Assembly: GCF_018494065.1 (NCBI RefSeq)
Contig: NZ_JABBFR010000002.1
Coordinates: 217,833 to 281,832, forward strand
From: Rosenbergiella gaditana
GTDB lineage: Bacteria; Pseudomonadota; Gammaproteobacteria; Enterobacterales; Enterobacteriaceae
DNA: 64,000 nucleotides
Reading direction: 5' to 3'
Shown: positions 39,044 to 47,026 of the stretch, piece after piece
Layout: the number at the start of each line of letters is the position of its first letter
Position numbering within the stretch: the first letter of the stretch is position 1
The notes under the pieces: model-generated
Database searches by the model: none
Told to the model about the DNA's origin: nothing
Seen by the model: only the letters and a program-made list of their open reading frames with translations
Made by a program: the position numbers and the translations under genes

Positions 39044-40204
39044 CTACTGCTTCACCCGCAACGACAGTAAGAAGATAATCAGCCCCATCACCGCTAATGC
39101 CGTCCCGACCCATGCCGTTGAGACCCACCCCAAGCCTGCATCAATCACTACACCGCCAAGGAACGCGCCTAAGGCATTGGCCATATTGAGCGCCGAATGG
39201 TTCATTGCTGCGGCCAGCGTTTGTGCTTCACCTGCCACATCCATCAACCGTATTTGCAAAGACGGGATAAGTAAGCCGGCAGTACCGATAAGAAAAGCGG
39301 CTAAGAAGCCGGTCAGCACATACTTGGAGAGGAAACAGAACAGCACCATGATGGCGATATTCCATAACAAAGAGAGTCCTATAGTTTTACCGACACTCCA
39401 ATCGGCAAACTTTCCACCCAAGGTACTGCCGACAATCATCCCTAAACCAAATGCGGCCATCACCCATGGAATTTGTGCTTCACTCATCCCTGCGTAGTGG
39501 ATCATGGTAGGGGTGATATAACTGAAGACGGCAAACATTCCGCCAAATCCTGTGGCCCCGATAAGTAAGGTCAATAAGACTTGTGGTTTTTTGAGCGCGG
39601 TTAACTCCCGTAAAGGGTGCGCCGAGCGGTCCCCTTCGCTGAAAGGGACATAACGGATAATCATGATCAGTGACGCTAAGGCACAGGTCCCGACAAACCA
39701 AAAAGCCAGTTGCCAGCTTAAGTGGTGACCAATCCATGAGACGACTGGAACGCCGAGTAGCGTAGCCACGGTTAAGCCTAACATCATTCGACCAATCGCT
39801 TTACCTCGCTGATGCGCGGGCACCATGGAGGCCGCCACCAGTGAGGCCACACCAAAGAAGGCACCATGAGGTAGACCAGTAATAAAACGCATCAGCACAA
39901 AAGAGAGATAACCCGGCGCCAGTGCGCTGGCCACATTTCCCAAAGCGAACAGCCCCATTAACGCAATCAGTAAACGCTGACGTGACACGCGTGAGAAGAG
40001 TACGGCGATAAGGGGTGCACCCACTACTACACCCAATGCATAGCTACTGATTGCATCGCCCGCTCGCGTTATTGAACTGTGTAAACCGTGCGCCACGTCC
40101 GGCAGCAATCCCATTATCACAAATTCACCCGTACCAATGGCAAAGCCGCCAAGGGCTAATGCAAGCTGGGCTAATCCGAGATGTTCAGTTTTCGTTTGTG
40201 ACAC
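39044..40204 (-). CDS. MFS transporter (DHA1, AraJ/YdhP-like)
   Basis: 386 aa, twelve predicted membrane segments. Drug:H+ antiporter-1 features: ALALGGFAIGTGEFVIMGLLPDVA in helix 1, LIGATGFGGMFAVFSYI, and the 2-3 loop motif SRVSRQRLLIALMGLFALGNV. This pattern fits the AraJ/YdhP/NepI subgroup of sugar or purine-nucleoside efflux pumps. Substrate unknown; placing it next to sugar-acid dehydrogenases is suggestive only. Convergent with the cytochrome gene. Confidence 0.85.
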   Translation of the reverse strand: MSQTKTEHLGLAQLALALGGFAIGTGEFVIMGLLPDVAHGLHSSITRAGDAISSYALGVVVGAPLIAVLFSRVSRQRLLIALMGLFALGNVASALAPGYLSFVLMRFITGLPHGAFFGVASLVAASMVPAHQRGKAIGRMMLGLTVATLLGVPVVSWIGHHLSWQLAFWFVGTCALASLIMIIRYVPFSEGDRSAHPLRELTALKKPQVLLTLLIGATGFGGMFAVFSYITPTMIHYAGMSEAQIPWVMAAFGLGMIVGSTLGGKFADWSVGKTIGLSLLWNIAIMVLFCFLSKYVLTGFLAAFLIGTAGLLIPSLQIRLMDVAGEAQTLAAAMNHSALNMANALGAFLGGVVIDAGLGWVSTAWVGTALAVMGLIIFLLSLRVKQ

Positions 40205-40256
40205 AACGACCTCATTACGTTTCTGTGTGAATAAAAGCTAGGCAGATTTGCCACAT

Positions 40257-40287
40257 AAAAAAAAAGCAAGCCACTAGTATGGCATGC
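40257..40287 (-). terminator. Terminator of the 2OG oxygenase gene
   Basis: On the minus strand GCATGCCA, a six-base loop and TGGCTTGC (stem 40266-40273/40280-40287, one mismatch), followed by nine T. It lies 43 bp past the oxygenase stop. Confidence 0.8.
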
Positions 40288-40329
40288 TGATCACATTTCT
40301 GAAAATTAAGGTGAAAATTTTATGTTGGA

Positions 40330-40947
40330 CTAACTGTAAAAATAATCTTGCCCTTGATGTCGGACAAACCATCCTGTCAATGCCATCCGTTCAACATGAG
40401 TGGGCAGGACTTCGTGCAATATTTGTTCGGAGAGGAAACAGATCATACTACCCGCTACCGGCTCAATCACCTTCTGACCTTCAGGAAGGTGCAAACAGAG
40501 TTGACCACCATTTTCAGGTCGCCAGTTTTGGTTAATATAGAAAATGAGTGTTACTGCGCGACGTTTATCTTGAGCAAAGCAGTCATAATGCGGTTTATAG
40601 AATGCACCTTGAGGATAGCGCGAGAAGTGCCCCTCAAACCCATTCAACCCCAGATAGAATTCTTGGTTAAGCAGTTGCTGTATCTCGTCAACTAACGATA
40701 AGTAATAGACGATAGCCGGGTCGGTTTCGCGCGAATCAATCCAACTGATACTGTCTGATCGAATGGCTTCATTGATAATATTTTTTATCCCTTGGCCAAT
40801 GCCTGCTTGTAAGAACGTCCGTTTATGACAGAGATCCGCTAAGGCAGTGACCCATTCGCCCGGAATAACATTTTGTTGGGCGTACCAACCGTGCTCACAT
40901 AACTGCTCAATAAGATCGCTTGAGTTAACCATAATCGACTGCGACAT
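40330..40947 (-). CDS. 2-oxoglutarate/Fe(II)-dependent oxygenase (prolyl hydroxylase-like)
   Basis: 205 aa from ATG 40947 (AGG seven bases before; TTG two codons earlier and ATG five codons later also in frame). The double-stranded beta-helix metal triad is readable: His120 and Asp122 (KPHYDCF) and His178 (ILHEVLP), with Arg187 (HVERMALTGWF) for 2-oxoglutarate. The N-terminal helical part resembles the P4H-like SM-20 type proteins of bacteria. Substrate is unknown; homologues hydroxylate proteins such as translation factors or ribosomal proteins, or small molecules. Cytoplasmic, monocistronic. Confidence 0.83.
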   Translation of the reverse strand: MSQSIMVNSSDLIEQLCEHGWYAQQNVIPGEWVTALADLCHKRTFLQAGIGQGIKNIINEAIRSDSISWIDSRETDPAIVYYLSLVDEIQQLLNQEFYLGLNGFEGHFSRYPQGAFYKPHYDCFAQDKRRAVTLIFYINQNWRPENGGQLCLHLPEGQKVIEPVAGSMICFLSEQILHEVLPTHVERMALTGWFVRHQGQDYFYS

Positions 40948-41014
40948 CCACAACCTAAGGGATGCGCAGTATACCTTCAGTTTCGATTAGGCACTATGTC
41001 TTCGCCGTAAAGAA

Positions 41015-42502
41015 TCAGGATTCTTTACCTGCGACTAAACTTGATAACGCCGATGACTGTGGGGCGCGGACTTCACGCGGATGCAATATAAAATGCGCCC
41101 CCCCGGCAATCCCGACACCAATAAACCAACTAAAATTCGCCACAGCATGTAAGCTCGGAATAAAACTGATCACTAAGCCGATGACTACCGCTGGCACCAA
41201 TGCCGCGACGGCACGCAGATTCACCCCACCTTGGTACCAATAACGTCCTTGTTTTGAGGCAGTGAACAGATCATCAACATCAATATTACCGCGTTTTATC
41301 AGATAAAAATCGCAGAGCAAGATACCAAATAGCGGCCCGATAAAGGCACCCAGAACATCTAAGCTATAGTGGATCAATTCTGGAGATTGGAACAAATTCC
41401 AAGGTGTCAGCAGCACAGATCCGACTGCTGCAATCATCCCGCCCATCCGAAAGCTAATTTTTTGCGGGGCGCAGTTAGAAAAATCGAAGGCTGGGGAGAC
41501 AAAATTCGCGACAATATTGATACCCACAGTGGCGGTAATCATCGTTAATAATGCCAGCGCCATCACCACCCCATTTCCTGTATGGGCGACCGTCTCAATC
41601 GGGTCAGTAATCATCTGACCATATAAACTTTTGGTACCGGAAACAATAATGACCGTAATGACCGAGAACAGTAAGAAATTGAAAGGTAGCCCCCAACGAT
41701 TTCCGCGACGTACCTCTTTCATTGACTTACCGTACCGAGCAAAGTCACCAAAGTTAAGTAACGGACCCGAAAAATAGGAGACCACCAGCGACACCGCAGT
41801 GATCATCTGCCAGGTCTGTTGCGAAGTACTGAGTGCTTTATCCGATAAGGTTAATGAGATCCCTTTCCAACCGGTTTGCGAAATAATCCATACCGCTAAG
41901 GCCAACATGACGATATACACCGCAGGACCTGCAATATCGATAAAGGCTTGAATGGTCCGCATTCCGCGCCAGAATACCAGCGCTTGTAAGCACCACATTA
42001 CCGCGAAACAGATCCAGCCTAGCGCCGATAAGCCGACAAAATGCGGCACAGTCAGCGGCGTTAGGTTTGGCCAAAATTTAAGCAACACCAAGAGTAAGGC
42101 ATTGGAGGCTAACCAGGTTTGGATCCCGTACCAAGCGAAAGCAATCAGTCCGCGGATGACAGCAGGGATATTGGCACCGAATACGCCGAAGGCTTGACGG
42201 CAAACTACGGCATAGGGCACCCCTGTAAGTTGGCTAGGTCGCGCGATTAAATTAGCGGCCACCTGCACAATACCGATCCCGACCAGTAAGCAGAGCAATA
42301 CTTGCCAGCCTGCTAAGCCCAATGCAAAAAAACTGGCAGCGACCACATAACCGCCCATGCTATGGATATCCGACATCCAGAACGAGAAGATATTATACCA
42401 AGACCAGTGCGGGTTTTTGACCGGAGCCAAATCATCGTTAGTCAATTTTGGGCTGTAACTGGCCGGGTAACTGTGCTGTGTTGTCGAATCTTGCTGCGCC
42501 AT
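41015..42502 (-). CDS. NCS1 family nucleobase/allantoin/hydantoin:cation symporter
   Basis: 495 aa, twelve membrane segments. NCS1 markers: LAPVKNPHWSWYNIFSFWMSDIHSMGGYVVAASFFALGL, RAFGV-like CRQAFGVFGANIPAVIRGLIAFAWYGIQTWLAS, and GGVNLRAVAALVPAV. This is the PucI/HyuP/Mhp1-like subgroup that carries allantoin or 5-substituted hydantoins. Divergent from a hydantoin/allantoin-type racemase, which supports that substrate class. A sigma-54-like promoter element lies 43 bp upstream of the start. Confidence 0.88.
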   Translation of the reverse strand: MAQQDSTTQHSYPASYSPKLTNDDLAPVKNPHWSWYNIFSFWMSDIHSMGGYVVAASFFALGLAGWQVLLCLLVGIGIVQVAANLIARPSQLTGVPYAVVCRQAFGVFGANIPAVIRGLIAFAWYGIQTWLASNALLLVLLKFWPNLTPLTVPHFVGLSALGWICFAVMWCLQALVFWRGMRTIQAFIDIAGPAVYIVMLALAVWIISQTGWKGISLTLSDKALSTSQQTWQMITAVSLVVSYFSGPLLNFGDFARYGKSMKEVRRGNRWGLPFNFLLFSVITVIIVSGTKSLYGQMITDPIETVAHTGNGVVMALALLTMITATVGINIVANFVSPAFDFSNCAPQKISFRMGGMIAAVGSVLLTPWNLFQSPELIHYSLDVLGAFIGPLFGILLCDFYLIKRGNIDVDDLFTASKQGRYWYQGGVNLRAVAALVPAVVIGLVISFIPSLHAVANFSWFIGVGIAGGAHFILHPREVRAPQSSALSSLVAGKES

Positions 42503-42544
42503 AGTGCCATCCTCGTGAACGAAATCGAACTGATGACTCTAGGC

Positions 42545-42560
42545 TGCAAATAACATACCA
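42545..42560 (-). promoter_or_regulatory. Candidate sigma-54 promoter for the NCS1 transporter
   Basis: On the minus strand TGGTATGTTATTTGCA. Against TGGCACG-N4-TTGCA only two bases differ, the GG and GC pairs have the required spacing, and the distance to the ATG (42 bp from the element) leaves room for a leader. No NtrC box was identified. Confidence 0.5.
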
Positions 42561-42737
42561 ATTCTTTTTTTCTTGAAACAATAATTTCACTGCCGTACGC
42601 TTGGCCTGTTCCGGCCTCTCTTCTATTCAGTGGCTGAGATCAATTACACCTTGCCGTCACACCCGAAGATTCATTAGAGTGCACTAACGCCCGGGCTGCA
42701 CAGTCAGCGTGCAACCCCCCTTTCCTATGGAGACTTT

Positions 42738-43493
42738 ATGCGCCGCCACCGTATTCAATTGATTAACCCTAATACCAGTCAAGCCATGACAGAGACAATG
42801 GCAAACACCGCACGCAGTATTGCGGGATCGCGTCTGGATATTGACGCCGTATGCCCTAAAGAAGGTGTCCCTTCCATTGAGGGGCATTTCGATGAGGCCG
42901 TAGCAACACTGGGCATTTTGCAGCAGATCCGTGCTGGCGAAGATCGCGGTGTGGACGGCCATATCATCGCCTGCTTTGGCGATCCGGGGTTACTGGCGGC
43001 GCGTGAGCTGGCGAAAGGCCCAGTGCTGGGGATTGCTGAAGCGGCTATGCATGTTGCAAGCTTAGTGGCGACGCGTTTTTCCATTGTCACTACCCTGCCG
43101 CGTACCGTTATCATTGCCCGTCACCTTCTTCATCGTTACGGCTTCAACGAGCAGTGCGCCGCCGTTCATGCCATCGATCTGCCGGTATTAAGCCTAGAAG
43201 ATGGAAGTGGGTTGGCGCAACAGAAAGTCCGTGAATACTGCCTAAACGCTAAACATAACGATAGCGTCGGCGCGATTATTTTAGGCTGTGGCGGAATGGC
43301 TGATCTGGCAACGCAACTAAGCGAAGAATTGCAGATACCGGTTATTGATGGCGTGGGCGCAGCGGTCACATTATTAGAATCGCTGCTAAATTTAGGCGTC
43401 ACCACCAGTAAATGGGGTGATCTTGATTTTCCCCGCAACAAAGGCATTACCGGTCCTTATGCACAATGTTTGGTCCCTGCGCCGAACAGCTAA
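42738..43493 (+). CDS. Asp/Glu racemase family protein (hydantoin/allantoin racemase type)
   Basis: 251 aa. Pattern RIQLINPNTSQAMTETM, the two catalytic Cys in ACFGDPG (Cys79) and GCGGM (Cys184), and the family layout of hydantoin racemase HyuE and allantoin racemase HpxA. These interconvert the enantiomers of 5-substituted hydantoins or allantoin so that stereospecific hydrolases can act. No allantoinase or hydantoinase gene is nearby. Divergent from the NCS1 transporter. The upstream 235 bp hold an imperfect GTGCA...TGCAC repeat near 42678-42700. Confidence 0.85.
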   Translation: MRRHRIQLINPNTSQAMTETMANTARSIAGSRLDIDAVCPKEGVPSIEGHFDEAVATLGILQQIRAGEDRGVDGHIIACFGDPGLLAARELAKGPVLGIAEAAMHVASLVATRFSIVTTLPRTVIIARHLLHRYGFNEQCAAVHAIDLPVLSLEDGSGLAQQKVREYCLNAKHNDSVGAIILGCGGMADLATQLSEELQIPVIDGVGAAVTLLESLLNLGVTTSKWGDLDFPRNKGITGPYAQCLVPAPNS

Positions 43494-43520
43494 GTGTTGG
43501 TTTTTATGCAACGCTTAGCT
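43488..43520. terminator. Bidirectional hairpin containing both stop codons (racemase / VOC)
   Basis: 12-bp stem AGCTAAGTGTTG (43488-43499) and CAACGCTTAGCT (43509-43520), one G:U, loop with TTTTT. The TAA of the racemase (43491-43493) and that of the VOC gene (43515-43517) are both inside the stem. No U-run follows on either strand. Confidence 0.6.
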
Positions 43521-43904
43521 CGCTGCGACCATCATGGGCGTCGCAGCCGCGTAGTCATTACAAGTCACTTCTAAGGGGTTCCCGCAGAGGTCTTCGAAGT
43601 AAATCGACCAGGTCAAGTGATGGTCGACCACAGAATAAGCCACCTTGTACTTCTGTAATCTATCCACTAGTGTGGCTACCTTTATCGCCTGAATCACGAA
43701 CGCAATAGTGTTACCGGGTTTGGGCGATTGCCGTTGAAAGAGAGAGAGCGAAGCGGCCGCACAGCGGATAACAAAGGGGCCTCCTTGTTGATACCACAGG
43801 GCAAAAGTAGGATCATGTTCAAAGCCCAAAAGTTGCCGATACCACGCTGCTGCCGCAGGGACATCCTCAACATAAACATGCACGTGGTCTAACGCATCAA
43901 TCAT
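43515..43904 (-). CDS. VOC family protein (glyoxalase/dioxygenase-like)
   Basis: 129 aa. Starts MIDALDHVHVYVEDVPAAAAWYRQLLGFE, the classic vicinal-oxygen-chelate first module, with VTCNDYA near the end providing the second (DLCGNPLEVTCNDYA; Glu/Asp of the metal site, His8 in the first module). Could be a glyoxalase, fosfomycin-resistance-like or antibiotic-binding protein; the sequence alone does not decide. Convergent with the racemase. Confidence 0.8.
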   Translation of the reverse strand: MIDALDHVHVYVEDVPAAAAWYRQLLGFEHDPTFALWYQQGGPFVIRCAAASLSLFQRQSPKPGNTIAFVIQAIKVATLVDRLQKYKVAYSVVDHHLTWSIYFEDLCGNPLEVTCNDYAAATPMMVAAS

Positions 43905-44045
43905 CGTCTTTTCTCCTCAAATCCTTACCCTGCCGCAGGAAACAAAAAGTTTCAACCAACTGCGCACTGGCGGATAAAATGCCCCTCGCTTTTTGGTGCC
44001 GGGCATTGGATAATCGGTGATTATCCCTGATGCATGGAGCACACC

Positions 44046-44549
44046 ATGGCACTCCCTTGTTTATCGACGTTACTCTCCTTCAAACGTTGGGCCGACCAGC
44101 AAACCTTAGCCGCTATCGCGACAATAGATGACCGGCAGTATGCTGAACAAAAAAAAATTATGATTAGATTGATGAATCATATTTATGTAGTTGATGCAAT
44201 TTTCAAGGGAAACCTGCAAGGCATCGACCACGGTTATCAAGCGTTAAACACCGTTGACACCCCAACGATTACCGACCTTTCCCAAGCGATGGATCACTGT
44301 AGTGAGTGGTATCTCTCCTATGTCGACCAGTGGTCAACCCCTACCCACCCAATCTTATTCACCTTTGTCGACGGCGGGCAAGGTTCGATGAGCGCAGTGG
44401 AGATGGTCGAGCACATTCTGCATCACAGCAGCTATCACCGTGGTGCTGTTGGCTGGCTGATTTCTCAGGCCGGTGGCGTTGCCCCCAAAGATGTCCTCAG
44501 TGTTTTTCTGCGCGACCATGCTCAATGCTCCGAGAGTAATCCGTATTAA
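44046..44549 (+). CDS. DinB family protein
   Basis: 167 aa from ATG 44046, which has GGAG seven bases upstream (ATG at 44034 also in frame). Four-helix DinB/YfiT fold with three metal-binding His expected: NHIYVVDAIFKG (first His) and HILHHSSYHRGAVGW (second and third). DinB-like proteins are metal-dependent thiol transferases or hydrolases; no specific function is assigned. An AT-rich 255-bp gap follows. Confidence 0.82.
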   Translation: MALPCLSTLLSFKRWADQQTLAAIATIDDRQYAEQKKIMIRLMNHIYVVDAIFKGNLQGIDHGYQALNTVDTPTITDLSQAMDHCSEWYLSYVDQWSTPTHPILFTFVDGGQGSMSAVEMVEHILHHSSYHRGAVGWLISQAGGVAPKDVLSVFLRDHAQCSESNPY

Positions 44550-44567
44550 GTTGGCTGACTACCCCGC

Positions 44568-44590
44568 ATCGGTGGGAGTAGCTCACCGAT
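44568..44590 (+). terminator. Possible terminator after dinB-like gene
   Basis: ATCGGTG (44568-44574) and CACCGAT (44584-44590), 7-bp stem, nine-base loop, followed by AATTCG with no real U-run; weak. Confidence 0.35.
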
Positions 44591-44804
44591 AATTCGTGCA
44601 CACGATAAAAAAAATAAATCGCCACAAAAAAAACTTCATTTTTTGATATCGATCATACTTTCACTTTTTTACGAAAAGCGTAATATAACTTTCACGCCAA
44701 CTTGTGGAAACGCCACCATGTTTTCAACTGTCTAATTTCTCTTCTTACCGAGTATTGCCAGTAGGCATCAACCCTATTTTCTCCCTTTTTTAGACCGTAA
44801 AACC

Positions 44805-46769
44805 ATGCATAACTCACTTATTTACCGGCTTCGTTTTGCCTGTAAGACCACCTGTGCGCTACTCCTCGCACTGGCGTTAAGTTTTATACTGCAATTAGAC
44901 ACCCCTAAATGGTCAATGATGACCGTCGCCATCATCGCCGCATCGCCGGCCTTTGCCAGTGGCGGGGAACCGATGAGCGGTGTATTACGTTTTCGAGGTT
45001 TTTTACGCTTGATAGGAACAGCGGTTGGCTGTATCGGCGGCGTGTTAATCATGACCTGTTTTAGCCGGGTACCGATACTGCTACTGCTGGCCTGTTGTAC
45101 TTGGGCGGGTTTCTTCTCGTGGCTCTTTACCGTCGTAAAGCAAGAGATCAGTTATGCTTTCGGCTTAGCCGGATACTCGGTATTTATTATCCTTGTCACT
45201 GCCTGGCAGACCCCCCACGATGTGTTACAAATTGCGCTCTATCGCTTTTTTGAAATTACCTTAGGACTGCTCTGCCTGATATTTTCTGACTTACTGTTTT
45301 TACCCCGTTCGGTAAAGCGTTCCATCGACCAGCGGGTCGCGGAGTTACCTCATAACTGTTATCAACTGCTGTCACACTGCTTTACCAGTGATGATACCCA
45401 GCAATTTGAGGAGATTTTCCGGGAACGCCTGACACAGGCAAAAGCCCTGCAAGCGATGCGTCAAACGCTACGCATGGAGTCCAGCCATTATTCAGTAATG
45501 ATGCATCGTCGTCTTAAAGGCATCAACGGCATCCTTTTTCACCTGCTCACCTTAACCTATGAGACACAACAGTATTTCCAGCAACGCCCTGATAAACGTA
45601 GCAGCCATTGGTACTTTTTGTTTCAAGGTGAATGTCACACCCCTGAACAGGTAAATCAAAAATTACATCAGTTCACCTATCTCATTCATCAGTTGCCTGC
45701 CACGCAAACCCCGTATTCATTAAGTGCTTGGCTAAAAGCGATGAAAGAGTTACGGATTTTATTACGCGGACTCCACTCTCACCAACCGTTGCACCAGGTT
45801 GAGAAAGAGATTATAGAGCGTTATACCCTCTCCACGGCGCCCACCGCGCAGCGTAAACATGCCTTTATCAATGGAATGCGAACCTTTGTCACCACCGCTG
45901 TAGGCTGTTTACTCTGGTTAGTGATGGACCCTACTGCGATCAGTGGCTTTCTAATTATCGCCAGTATTGTCACCACCTTGGCAATGCGCGCAGAAAGTCC
46001 TAAAGCGTTAGGGCTCGATTTTATCTACGGCATGATCTACATCATTCCAATCAGTATGGTGTTTTATCTACTCATTTTGCCCGCTACCCAGCAGAGTTTC
46101 TTATTATTATTGGTGGCATTAGGGGCTCTGGTATTTATTCTGTCATTGGCGGTGCAGTACAAAATCGTGGGGAGTGGCGCATCATTAATGTTTATTTTTA
46201 ATTTAATCCCTATCACCAACCCCGAAACCTTTGATTTTAGTCATACCTTCGACAGTGGATTGGGGCAGATCCTGGGGGCGATTATTTCCATGGTAATTAT
46301 TGCGGTGATCCCAGACCTGCATAAAACACATCTCGCTAACACATTGATTCGTAATATCTTGGTCACCGCATTACAAACATTAACCACCAATCCTCTGCGA
46401 CGTAAAAAAAATCGTCTCAGCGCACTCTACGATCAACTTTTATCCTTGATCACCTTGGATAGTCGATCTCTGCATCGCTACCAATTAGCGATCAATCTGA
46501 TCATTATTTATCGGCGAATTAATGCTATCACGATTCATAATTTTCCGGGCTTAGCCGAGTTTCACCAAGAGATCCGTGACTGTGCAACACTACTCTCTAC
46601 CAGCAAGCTTGCACTGCAACGCGAACGGGCTTTTGAGCAGTTACAGACACTTTTGCAACGTTACCGAGAGGAAATTAGTCGTTTACCGACACCGGAAAAA
46701 CTTACGTTAGTGGTAGAAGATTTACAGCAACTGTTAGCACAACACAAAGCGCCATTAATTGCCGGTTAG
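44805..46769 (+). CDS. FUSC family efflux transporter (AaeB-like)
   Basis: 654 aa. Two membrane domains of five to six helices each (about residues 10-155 and 350-490), each followed by a helical cytoplasmic domain: the duplicated FUSC architecture of AaeB, which exports aromatic carboxylic acids. Conserved N-terminal pattern RFACKTTCALLLALALSFILQLDTPKWSMMTVAIIA and GSRxGT-like GTAVGCIGGVLI. No aaeA/aaeX genes are adjacent, but a HlyD-family adaptor is encoded convergently at 49296-50267. The upstream gap (44591-44804) is AT-rich and should contain the promoter. Confidence 0.86.
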   Translation: MHNSLIYRLRFACKTTCALLLALALSFILQLDTPKWSMMTVAIIAASPAFASGGEPMSGVLRFRGFLRLIGTAVGCIGGVLIMTCFSRVPILLLLACCTWAGFFSWLFTVVKQEISYAFGLAGYSVFIILVTAWQTPHDVLQIALYRFFEITLGLLCLIFSDLLFLPRSVKRSIDQRVAELPHNCYQLLSHCFTSDDTQQFEEIFRERLTQAKALQAMRQTLRMESSHYSVMMHRRLKGINGILFHLLTLTYETQQYFQQRPDKRSSHWYFLFQGECHTPEQVNQKLHQFTYLIHQLPATQTPYSLSAWLKAMKELRILLRGLHSHQPLHQVEKEIIERYTLSTAPTAQRKHAFINGMRTFVTTAVGCLLWLVMDPTAISGFLIIASIVTTLAMRAESPKALGLDFIYGMIYIIPISMVFYLLILPATQQSFLLLLVALGALVFILSLAVQYKIVGSGASLMFIFNLIPITNPETFDFSHTFDSGLGQILGAIISMVIIAVIPDLHKTHLANTLIRNILVTALQTLTTNPLRRKKNRLSALYDQLLSLITLDSRSLHRYQLAINLIIIYRRINAITIHNFPGLAEFHQEIRDCATLLSTSKLALQRERAFEQLQTLLQRYREEISRLPTPEKLTLVVEDLQQLLAQHKAPLIAG

Positions 46770-46830
46770 GTAACGGCTCTAGCAAGATAAGACGCTGAGA
46801 ATCCTTACCCTAAAGATGAGATGGGTTCTC

Positions 46831-46855
46831 GGGGGGAGCCTCATTGTCTCCCCCC
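46831..46855 (+). terminator. Possible terminator after the FUSC gene
   Basis: GGGGGGAG (46831-46838) and CTCCCCCC (46848-46855), loop CCTCATTGT, then CCTTTAG. The U-run is short. Intergenic 46770-47026 otherwise contains an unexplained minus-strand open frame ending at 46810. Confidence 0.45.
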
Positions 46856-47026
46856 CCTTTAGCGAGCGCCGGACTGGGGCGATTCAGGGTATCGCCGGTA
46901 AAGTCGGCGTGATGAAAAGGTGGCATCACGGCACGGCGGTAGGCAATTGCTTCTACCCCGCTCGCCAACAGCGATATGTGGCTCCACGCTGATTTCCCAA
47001 GCCTGGCACACCGCTGGGTCGTATCC

